From the NCBI GenBank assembly GCA_020848315.1, contig JADLAH010000018.1, forward strand, positions 1 to 14,430: a DNA stretch of 14,430 nt, given 5' to 3'. Below are positions 1-5,927 of the stretch, in pieces. Made by a program: the position numbers and the translations under genes. Below the pieces are notes generated by a model. The model was given only the letters and a program-made list of their open reading frames with translations. It made no database searches and was not told the origin of the DNA. The DNA is from Chitinophagales bacterium (GTDB taxonomy: Bacteria; Bacteroidota; Bacteroidia; Chitinophagales; JADIYW01). Each line of letters begins with the position of its first letter. The first letter of the stretch is position 1.

Positions 1-97
1 CACACATATACACCTCAGTCCCCTCCGAGTAGGATAAGACGGCATTGCGGAAGAAACGGCGGACTTCGGATGGATTCTCCGTCCACGAAATAAAACA

Positions 98-126
98 AAA
101 AAGCCACCGCATGCGGTGGCTTTTTG
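98..126 (-). terminator. Rho-independent terminator of tRNA-Asn
   Basis: A perfect dyad (gccaccgc/gcggtggc, 103-110 with 113-120) lies directly after the 3' end of the tRNA. Read on the minus strand it is followed by a run of six T and then GTTTTA, as expected for an intrinsic terminator. The plus strand also has five T after the stem, so it could stop transcription arriving from the left as well. The full dyad is self-complementary, so the real loop is probably four bases. Confidence 0.8.
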
Positions 127-200
127 CTCTCCCTGCTGGACTTGAACCAGCGACCCTCTGATTAACAGTCAGATGCTCTAACCAACTGAGCTAAGGAAGA
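127..200 (-). tRNA. tRNA-Asn (anticodon GTT)
   Basis: The minus strand folds into a full cloverleaf of 74 nt. The acceptor stem pairs tcttcct with agggaga (one G-U pair), followed by discriminator G. The D arm reads AGCTCAG..GGTTAGAGC, the anticodon loop contains GTT, and the T arm is gctgg-TTCAAGT-ccagc. CCA is not encoded, as is usual in Bacteroidota. A terminator follows at once and a matching promoter lies about 18 nt upstream, so it appears to be a single-gene transcription unit. Confidence 0.95.
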
Positions 201-218
201 ATGTTATAATTCGGAGTG

Positions 219-249
219 CAAATGTAGGACTTTAAAGATAAATATGCAA
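219..249 (-). promoter_or_regulatory. Probable promoter of tRNA-Asn (Bacteroidota type)
   Basis: The minus strand carries TACATTTG at 226-219, an exact match to the Bacteroidota -7 consensus TAnnTTTG. A TTG lies 20 nt further upstream (249-247), close to the expected -33 element. The -7 box ends 18 nt before the tRNA 5' end, so transcription would begin some ten bases before the mature tRNA. The assignment rests on consensus and position only. Confidence 0.55.
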
Positions 250-257
250 TATTTGCA
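245..257. repeat. Short dyad TGCAA-N3-TTGCA between divergent tRNA and kinase gene
   Basis: Two 5-base arms in perfect inverted orientation (245-249 and 253-257) sit 11 bases before the kinase start codon and overlap the proposed -33 element of the tRNA promoter. The arm sequence recurs as TGCAAAT at 217-223, inverted relative to ATTTGCA at 251-257. It could be an operator, or chance in AT-rich intergenic DNA. Confidence 0.25.
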
Positions 258-268
258 GTAAAAAAATT

Positions 269-1192
269 ATGAGCCTTTTAGTTGTGGGCACCGTTGCCTT
301 TGATGCCATCGAGACGCCGTTCGGAAAAACCGATAAAATTACCGGTGGTTCCGGAAACTATATCTGCCAGTCTGCCGGTCATTTTACCAATGATATGCAA
401 TTAGTTAGCATCATCGGCGATGATTTTTCACAGGAAGAATTGCAATATCTGCAATCTATCGGCACCGATATCGAAGGTATTGAAGTGAAAAAAGGCGAAA
501 AATCTTTTTTCTGGAGCGGACGTTATCACATGGACCTCAACCGCCGCGATACGCTGGTGACCGACCTCAACGTGTTGGCGAATTTTGACCCTGTTTTGCC
601 CGAAAAATACAAAGACGCGGAATTCCTCATCTTAGGCAATATCGACCCTGCCTTGCAGGCAAAAGTCATCACCCAGATGGTGGAACGCCCTAAGCTCATC
701 GCCATGGATACGATGAATTTCTGGATGGATATCGCGATGGACAACCTGAAAACGACGCTCAAAATGGTGGATTTGCTCATCGTGAATGAGGAAGAAGCCC
801 GTCAGCTGACCAACGAATATTCACTGGTGCGAGCGGCGGCGGCCATCCGCGAAATGGGTCCTAAATACCTGATTATCAAAAAAGGAGAGCACGGCGCATT
901 GCTGTTCCACGGCAACCGCGTGTTTTTCGCGCCGGCCTTGCCCCTGGAGGATGTGTTCGACCCGACCGGTGCAGGCGACACCTTTGCCGGCGGATTCATG
1001 GGATATCTGGCAAAAACCAAGGATTTGTCTTTCGAAAACATGAAACGCGCCGTTATCTACGGGTCTGCGATGGCTAGCTATTGCGTAGAGAAATTCGGCC
1101 CGCAGCGACTCAAAGAACTGACCGAACAGGAGATCGAAGACCGCGTGCAGGTGTTCATCGAATTGGTGGATTTTGATATCATCTTACAGTAA
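269..1192 (+). CDS. PfkB-family carbohydrate kinase
   Basis: This 307-residue protein has the ribokinase/PfkB fold signatures. A glycine-rich GGSGNY (26-31) contacts the sugar or nucleoside near the N terminus, and DPTGAGDTFAGGF (231-243) is the classical second PfkB signature, with Asp237 as the likely catalytic base and GAG forming the anion hole. VNEEEA (172-177) and the segment around KKGEHGA (204-210) also fit the family. It should phosphorylate a sugar or nucleoside with ATP in the cytoplasm; the substrate cannot be read from the sequence. Length is normal. The ATG at 269 starts exactly at the first beta strand (LLVVGTVAFD), with no Shine-Dalgarno but an A-rich leader, as usual in this phylum. 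It is followed by a strong terminator and appears monocistronic. Confidence 0.88.
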   Translation: MSLLVVGTVAFDAIETPFGKTDKITGGSGNYICQSAGHFTNDMQLVSIIGDDFSQEELQYLQSIGTDIEGIEVKKGEKSFFWSGRYHMDLNRRDTLVTDLNVLANFDPVLPEKYKDAEFLILGNIDPALQAKVITQMVERPKLIAMDTMNFWMDIAMDNLKTTLKMVDLLIVNEEEARQLTNEYSLVRAAAAIREMGPKYLIIKKGEHGALLFHGNRVFFAPALPLEDVFDPTGAGDTFAGGFMGYLAKTKDLSFENMKRAVIYGSAMASYCVEKFGPQRLKELTEQEIEDRVQVFIELVDFDIILQ

Positions 1193-1211
1193 GCATACTG
1201 ATTTTTTAATG

Positions 1212-1256
1212 AATGGACGTGTGTGGCTTTCTTCACACGTCCATTTTCAATTTTTT
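1212..1256 (+). terminator. Strong intrinsic terminator after the PfkB-family kinase gene
   Basis: A perfect 12-base-pair stem (1212-1223 with 1234-1245) with a 10-base loop begins 19 bases after the kinase stop codon and is followed by a T-rich tract ending in six T (1251-1256). On the minus strand the stem is followed by A, not T, so it works only for plus-strand transcription. It also argues against starting the next gene at the in-frame ATG at 1213, which lies inside this stem. Confidence 0.85.
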
Positions 1257-1353
1257 AAGACGGCCCACCTGTTTTTTTGCCTACACTATATTTCAGATAA
1301 TATCAGCAGATAACAGCGGAACTAAAACTTCATTTTTTTGGTTAAATTGCAGT

Positions 1354-1560
1354 ATGAAGAAAATTACCATTACCATACCGGATAACAAGGTAAAAGAATT
1401 GGAGTCATTTATCCAGCAGTTGAATATTTCTATTCTGAAAGAAGAGGAAAAACTGAAAGTGGAAGAATGGCAGCGTGATGAAATTGTCAAAGACAGTCAG
1501 TCGGACGAATATATCAGCAGCGAGGAAATAGAAAAAACGACTTTCAGTCGCGAGAAATAA
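1354..1560 (+). CDS. Small antitoxin-like protein (68 aa), no partner toxin
   Basis: The reading frame is open from 1213, but the first 47 codons cross the upstream terminator and encode Cys/Phe-rich sequence unlike a protein start. The ATG at 1354 begins MKKITITIPDNKV, so I take that one. The result is a 68-residue, very charged, probably mostly helical protein: a short beta strand (residues 3-8), then a Glu/Lys-rich helix, then EEWQRDEI. This layout resembles Bacteroidota addiction-module antitoxin-like proteins, in which an N-terminal ITIPD strand precedes a helix and a xEWQ segment; the resemblance is from memory and not tested. No RelE/ParE-type toxin lies on either side. The stop codon touches that of convergent ybeY. 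There is no clear Shine-Dalgarno sequence. Confidence 0.55.
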   Translation: MKKITITIPDNKVKELESFIQQLNISILKEEEKLKVEEWQRDEIVKDSQSDEYISSEEIEKTTFSREK

Positions 1561-1983
1561 TTACGTCCACAATGTCAGGCAGGCTTCTTCCTTCCGGCGC
1601 ATCAATTCCGCTTCGGCTTTTTTCTTGTCTTTATAACCGCACAGGTGCAGGACGCCGTGTGCCATCACCCGCAACAGTTCGTTTTCAAAGGAAGTGCTGA
1701 ATTTTTCGGCATTCGCAGCCACACGTTCCAGCGAAATGAAAATATCGCTTTCTATTTTTCCACTCGTATCTGAATTGTCGAACGTGATGATGTCGGTATA
1801 GGTGTCGTGATTCAGGTATTCCATGTTGATGGCGTGCAGCCCTTCGTCGCTCATGAAAATATAGTTCAGTTCACGGATAGAAAATCCCTCGTTCGCGGCA
1901 ATGCTTCTCAGCCATTTTTTTACCGGCATTGCCTTGAAAAATGAAGGTTTGGTGATGTGGTCGAAGTGGAAAGTGATAGCCAT
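1561..1983 (-). CDS. ybeY: rRNA maturation endoribonuclease YbeY
   Basis: This is a 140-residue UPF0054/YbeY metalloprotein. YbeY acts in the cytoplasm in 16S rRNA 3'-end maturation and ribosome quality control. Family marks visible are YLNHDTYTDIITFD (56-69) and the metal site HGVLHLCGYKD (109-119). His109 and His113 match the first two zinc ligands of HX3HX5H; the third position is Asp119 rather than His. I recall such a replacement as common in Bacteroidota homologues, so the enzyme is probably active. The start at 1983 (MAITFHFDHI) is preferred over an ATG at 2064, which would add 27 hydrophobic residues and overlap the upstream gene. It is the last gene of a likely operon with the HATPase and DUF4175-like genes, 50 bp after the HATPase stop. 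Confidence 0.92.
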   Translation of the reverse strand: MAITFHFDHITKPSFFKAMPVKKWLRSIAANEGFSIRELNYIFMSDEGLHAINMEYLNHDTYTDIITFDNSDTSGKIESDIFISLERVAANAEKFSTSFENELLRVMAHGVLHLCGYKDKKKAEAELMRRKEEACLTLWT

Positions 1984-2033
1984 GCCGTAAAAATGCGAAA
2001 AAAGGCAGAAAGCAGCAAGCCGGTAGCGGAATA

Positions 2034-2438
2034 TCAGGAAAGGAAGAATTTCATCTCCACGCATCTGCCGCCGTCGTGGAAATGCAGTTCATCGGCCAGC
2101 TGTTTCATCAGAAACACGCCTCTGCCATCCGGACATTCTTTAAATTCAGGCAGTGTCGGATCGTGGAGTTGCTCGGGATTAAACCCTTTTCCCTGATCTT
2201 TGACTTTCAGCTGAAAGGAGGATTCGCATTTGCAGACCTCAATCGCAACGGTTTTTGCCTCGTCGAGCAGGTTGCCGTGTTCCATGGCGTTGGTGACCGC
2301 TTCCACAGAGGCCAACAGGATATTGCCGAATTTATCATCGGATATATTGTGTTCTTCTTTCCAGTTTTCCAGTAAACGCTCTATCTGTGCGATATTCTTG
2401 AGGTTGGAAGAAATTTTCAAACTAACTACTTCTTGCAT
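2034..2438 (-). CDS. Anti-sigma-factor-like ATP-binding protein (HATPase, RsbW/SpoIIAB type)
   Basis: The 134-residue protein is a single GHKL/HATPase_c_2 domain. The N box is EAVTNAMEHGN (46-56; Glu46, Asn50), the G1 box is DQGKGF (81-86), and the G2-like glycine motif is DGRGVFLM (104-111). No sensor, dimerisation or transmembrane segment is present, which fits a free-standing Ser/Thr anti-sigma or anti-anti-sigma kinase rather than a histidine kinase. Known relatives phosphorylate STAS-domain antagonists and bind a sigma factor; no STAS protein or sigma factor is encoded in this window, so the partner is unknown. It lies 87 bp after the DUF4175-like gene and 50 bp before ybeY, all on the minus strand. 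As I recall, this gene order is common in Bacteroidota. Confidence 0.85.
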   Translation of the reverse strand: MQEVVSLKISSNLKNIAQIERLLENWKEEHNISDDKFGNILLASVEAVTNAMEHGNLLDEAKTVAIEVCKCESSFQLKVKDQGKGFNPEQLHDPTLPEFKECPDGRGVFLMKQLADELHFHDGGRCVEMKFFLS

Positions 2439-2480
2439 AAAGCGGTACTTTATCAGATTACGTGTCGTGACAATGGCGTC

Positions 2481-2500
2481 CGTCTGTGCGTGTGCAGACG
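2481..2500. repeat. Small hairpin in the gap between the DUF4175-like and HATPase genes
   Basis: CGTCTG (2481-2486) pairs with CAGACG (2495-2500) and can extend by two G-U pairs. It lies in the 87-bp gap between two minus-strand genes. No T run follows on the minus strand, so it is not an intrinsic terminator. It might be an mRNA processing or attenuation element, or nothing. Confidence 0.25.
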
Positions 2501-2525
2501 TATGTATATACGCAAGTTAAATCAA

Positions 2526-5500
2526 TTAGTTAACAAGCCGCAAGTACTTTTCTACTAAATTTTTATAAAAAGGCTTCAAATCCGGCGGTACGGACTTGTA
2601 TAATTCCATCGCCGACTTGCGTTTTTGCAGGTATTCTTCCAGGGATGCGGGCAGTTTGCGAGGTATTTCGATGCCGGATTTCGATTGTCTTTTATCGTCT
2701 TCTTCCTGTTCGCGCTGCGCTTTGTCGAGTTCCAGCATCCGGGTTTCTATCTCTTTTTGCCGTTTCAACGTTTCGGCAGTCAGTTTTTTGGTAATCAGAT
2801 CTTTTTCAAGGTCTTCCATTTGCTGCATCAGCTGGTCGACACCGCTTTCATTTTTCTGCTGCTGGCTCATTTTCTCTTTCATTTTGCGCAGTGCTTCGCG
2901 GATGGCGGCCTGTTGCTCTACCGCCTGCGCGAAATCTTTGCCCATCTTTTTCGGGTCGCCGCCTTTTTGAATATGGTCGCCCATTTTCTGGAGTTGTTCG
3001 CCCATTTTTTTCTGCATCTCACTCAGGTTGGGCTTTTCTCCTTTGCCGCCCGGTTTGTCGCAGGAGCCGCTGCCTGGCTTCTTGCTGTTTTGCTGTTGCT
3101 GCAGGTTGTCCAGCGATTCGCTCAGCATCAGCGCCAGATTGTTGGAGGAGGTCATCACCATCTGCTGCGCGACGGCCGCCACTCCGCGGTTGCGGGCTTC
3201 GAGTTGCGTGATGGACTTTTTGAGTTCTCGGTTGAGTTTATACATCTCGTCAGAGATAAAAGATTGCAGCTTGAACTGTCGCTTGCCCAGCGCCTGCAGG
3301 CTGTCGCCGATGAGCTTCGCATCGTCGCGCAGGTTGTTTTGCTGTTGCACAATCTGCAGGTATTTCGGACTTTCCGTCTCCGTTTTTTTCAGGTCATTCA
3401 TCAGCTGTTCCTGGTCGAAGGATAGCTTCACGAGGTTTTCCAGCAATTGCCGGATCATCTTGATGTCTTCCGCATTCTGATCCATCTGCATCTGATTCAG
3501 TCCCATCTGCATTTTCTGCGCCATCTGTTGCATCTTCTGCGAAGAAGATTTCTGCGTTTTGGAAGCTTTGTCCTGTTGCTGCTGCTGCAGCTCCTTGGCA
3601 CTCTTATCCATACTTTGCTCGATATCCTCGCTCATCGCCTTGTTTTCCTTTGTGTCCATCGGCTGTTCGGCTTTCTTGTTCAGTTCTTCCAGTTGTTGCA
3701 GGTTTTCCTGAATATCATCGAACTTTTTATTCAACTCTTCCTGCTGTTGCTGCAATTGTTCCGCAGGCTTGCTTTTTTGCTGGGTCTGTTCGCTCAGCTG
3801 TTCCTGTTCTTTTGCCAGCTGATTCAGTTTGTCGATGGTTTCCTGTGCTTTTTGTTCCAGTTGTAGTTTTTCAAACAACTTCTGCATTTTATCCAGCTCC
3901 GACTTCAAATCCTTGTTGCTTTGATCCATCTTGTCCAGGTTCTCGAAGGTGTTCTTCTGTTCCATCTTCTGTAAGATATCCTGGATCTGCTTCATGAGGT
4001 CTTTCATCTCGTCGCTGAGCAGGTCGTTCATCATCTCCTGTAGTTTTTCCTGTTTTTCCAGAATCTCCGGATTCTGTTCCTTGAATTCCGACTGGTTTTT
4101 CAGGTTTTCCTCATATTTTTCCTTGATGTCTTTCAACTCTTCCGTGAGTTGTTCGTGTTTTTGCTGCAACTGCTCCAGTTGTTTTTTGTCTTCCCACGAA
4201 AGAGTGGCTTTGCCGACAATTTTCTCTTTCATTTCCTTGATGGCAGCAGCGAGTTTCTGCGCTTCTTTGGCTGCCGAGGAAAGGTGGTCGTTGATGGCTT
4301 CGTTATTCTGTTGCTCCAGTTTTTCGAGTTCTTTTATGCTGGCCTTCTCGTAGCTGAAAACGCCCGATTTAGTGGACTTCGGACCGCTGTTGCCGTCATT
4401 GTCCCAGGCTTCAAAAAAGTATTCCATCGTGTATCCGGGCAGCAAAGGGTATTGGGTAAAATCTATCTGCACGCTGATATCCGACATGGCTTTGCTGCTG
4501 ATGGGCAATGTCTGTTTTTTGCTTTCCGTAACGCTGCCTTTTTCATTGCGGATAGCATACTGGAAGGCGAGCCGGGAAAGGCCGTAATCATCGGAAGCCG
4601 CGCCGAGCAGCAAGGCAAAATCCTGTTGTGCGGAATCCTGCATTTTTTCTACAAACAAAGTAGGATAATTGTCCGGTGTGACCGCAATCCGGAAGCTCAC
4701 GGAATCGCCCTGCGGCACATCGCTGTTGGTGTAGTAAATGGTATAACGGGTATCTTGTAGTATCTTTTTTCTGAATGTAAATTGTCCGTCGCCGTCAGCA
4801 GTGGCATCCGCACTCACGCCATCCATAGCGATGCGCACCTTTTCCGTGCCGGCAGTCTGCAGGTGCCAGTGAACCGTAGTGCCGGCGAGTACAGACAGGT
4901 CGCCGGTGTTTTTAAGCTGTTCCGCCTGCTTTCCGGTGTAGGCCGGATATTCCAGATCGATGGAAAATTGCGCCAGCACGGGCTTTTTCACAACCTGCAT
5001 AAGATATTCATCACTGTTGAATTCGCCTGCATAGAAATAAAACGACGCCGACTGCTGAATGTTGGCAATGCGGTAGGAAAAGCGGTTGTTCGACAACTTT
5101 TCCATTTTATAGCTTTTCCCGTTTTCTTTGATGTACACCTCGTTCGGAATGGTTTTTCCTTTGATGCGGAGTTGCACTTCCACGTCATCATATTGCACTA
5201 CTTTCAGCGAGGTATTTTCCAGGATAAATTCAAAAGGTGCTTTTTTGGCGAAGGTTTTATTGGGTTGTAGTAAACGGGTGCTGCTTTCTGTGAGCACATC
5301 CGGCGCGGCAAAGAGCAGGATGAACAACAGCAGCAGTGGCGGGACGGCGTATTTCAGGTATTTCTTATTGGCATTCAGCGAAATGGCCTGCGTAAAAGGA
5401 ATCAGACGGATATTGTCCATTTTTTGTGCAATACCGGCCAGCAAGAGTTCATGGTTGCTGCTATTTTCCATCTGGCGGTGCAGTTGCAGAATATTCAGCA

Positions 5501-5825
5501 ACTGATCTTTCACATCTGAAAAATGCTGACCGATAATACCGGCAGCCTGTTCGTGCGAGATAATGGCGCCCAGTTTCCAGTAGTGAAACAAAGGCCGCAA
5601 CACCCAGCGATACAGCGTGACGGCGGTGAGCAAGCCGAAGCCTGCGAGCAATAACTTGCGGACAGTAGTAGAAAAATAGAGCTGATATTCACTGACGGAC
5701 AGCAAAAGATAGATGCCGACCAGAAGGCCGACAAACAGCAAGGCGCCCCGCAGCAACCGGTTGAGGTAATACTTGCGGATAAAGGCATCCAGTTTCTGCA
5801 GTAACAGTGAATACTCGGTATGCAT
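2526..5825 (-). CDS. DUF4175-like membrane protein with very long Gln/Lys/Glu-rich coiled coil
   Basis: This protein has 1099 residues. The N terminus has two hydrophobic helices (about 25-45 and 57-75), a cytoplasmic-looking amphipathic region, and a third helix (about 158-175). A beta-rich, probably periplasmic part follows (about 195-490), with YPAYTG (293-298), DDYGLS (412-417) and EAWDNDGNSGP (472-482), which I associate with the DUF4175 family. From about 495 to 1070 it is almost wholly helical, rich in Gln, Lys, Glu and Met, with poly-Gln stretches and one Gly/Pro break (KPGSGSCDKPGGKGEKP). Its function is unknown. It heads the cluster with the HATPase and ybeY genes. The start at 5825 is the only sensible ATG, and a possible -7 box TATATTTA (5841-5834) lies just upstream. 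The many plus-strand reading frames across it are by-products of its codon use. Confidence 0.85.
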   Translation of the reverse strand: MHTEYSLLLQKLDAFIRKYYLNRLLRGALLFVGLLVGIYLLLSVSEYQLYFSTTVRKLLLAGFGLLTAVTLYRWVLRPLFHYWKLGAIISHEQAAGIIGQHFSDVKDQLLNILQLHRQMENSSNHELLLAGIAQKMDNIRLIPFTQAISLNANKKYLKYAVPPLLLLFILLFAAPDVLTESSTRLLQPNKTFAKKAPFEFILENTSLKVVQYDDVEVQLRIKGKTIPNEVYIKENGKSYKMEKLSNNRFSYRIANIQQSASFYFYAGEFNSDEYLMQVVKKPVLAQFSIDLEYPAYTGKQAEQLKNTGDLSVLAGTTVHWHLQTAGTEKVRIAMDGVSADATADGDGQFTFRKKILQDTRYTIYYTNSDVPQGDSVSFRIAVTPDNYPTLFVEKMQDSAQQDFALLLGAASDDYGLSRLAFQYAIRNEKGSVTESKKQTLPISSKAMSDISVQIDFTQYPLLPGYTMEYFFEAWDNDGNSGPKSTKSGVFSYEKASIKELEKLEQQNNEAINDHLSSAAKEAQKLAAAIKEMKEKIVGKATLSWEDKKQLEQLQQKHEQLTEELKDIKEKYEENLKNQSEFKEQNPEILEKQEKLQEMMNDLLSDEMKDLMKQIQDILQKMEQKNTFENLDKMDQSNKDLKSELDKMQKLFEKLQLEQKAQETIDKLNQLAKEQEQLSEQTQQKSKPAEQLQQQQEELNKKFDDIQENLQQLEELNKKAEQPMDTKENKAMSEDIEQSMDKSAKELQQQQQDKASKTQKSSSQKMQQMAQKMQMGLNQMQMDQNAEDIKMIRQLLENLVKLSFDQEQLMNDLKKTETESPKYLQIVQQQNNLRDDAKLIGDSLQALGKRQFKLQSFISDEMYKLNRELKKSITQLEARNRGVAAVAQQMVMTSSNNLALMLSESLDNLQQQQNSKKPGSGSCDKPGGKGEKPNLSEMQKKMGEQLQKMGDHIQKGGDPKKMGKDFAQAVEQQAAIREALRKMKEKMSQQQKNESGVDQLMQQMEDLEKDLITKKLTAETLKRQKEIETRMLELDKAQREQEEDDKRQSKSGIEIPRKLPASLEEYLQKRKSAMELYKSVPPDLKPFYKNLVEKYLRLVN

Positions 5826-5833
5826 ACTATGGT

Positions 5834-5841
5834 TAAATATA
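5834..5841 (-). promoter_or_regulatory. Possible -7 box for the DUF4175/HATPase/ybeY operon
   Basis: TATATTTA on the minus strand matches TAnnTTTG at all but the last base, 8 bases before the start codon at 5825. I see no convincing -33 element, and the leader would be extremely short, so this is only a candidate. A terminator-like hairpin just after the preceding gene supports a separate transcription start in this 91-bp gap. Confidence 0.25.
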
Positions 5842-5886
5842 GTGTATATACCCGCCTTTTGCGCGCCTTTTTTTGTTATTTAATTT

Positions 5887-5927
5887 AAAAAAGCAACAGT
5901 CGGGAAATCAATTGGCTTATTCCGACT
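5887..5927 (-). terminator. Possible weak terminator after the solute-binding lipoprotein gene
   Basis: On the minus strand AGTCGG (5927-5922) can pair with CCGACT (5903-5898) around an 18-base loop that includes the stop codon. Five bases later there is a run of six T (5892-5887). The stem is short and the loop long, so termination is probably partial. Confidence 0.4.

Noticed and set aside
1..93. Plus-strand frame open from the edge to a TAA at 91-93 (30 codons), and open minus-strand frames over the same bases
   Set aside because: Too short, rich in Ser/Pro/Arg, with no recognisable motif; the minus-strand frames lack a start after the tRNA terminator. Nothing separates coding from non-coding here.
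1213..1353. N-terminal extension of the small antitoxin-like protein
   Set aside because: It would begin inside the kinase terminator stem and encode Cys/Phe-rich sequence; the ATG at 1354 gives a clean beta-strand start.
1984..2064. 27-residue N-terminal extension of YbeY from the ATG at 2064
   Set aside because: It overlaps the HATPase gene and adds hydrophobic sequence not found in YbeY proteins, which start near MAITFHF.
3550..3800. Apparent tandem repeat of CTG/TTG/GCT units
   Set aside because: It encodes Gln/Leu/Glu-rich coiled coil in frame without a fixed repeat unit, so it is protein composition rather than a DNA repeat array.
2596..5505. Many plus-strand open frames of 70-266 codons opposite the DUF4175-like gene
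   Set aside because: They are rich in Leu, Phe, Cys and Ser because they mirror Gln/Lys/Glu codons of the real gene; none has a family motif or initiation signal.
2504..5851. Palindrome GTATATAC at 2504-2511 and again at 5844-5851, on either side of the DUF4175-like gene
   Set aside because: An 8-base AT-rich palindrome found twice in intergenic DNA is weak; the flanking bases differ, so I do not call an operator.
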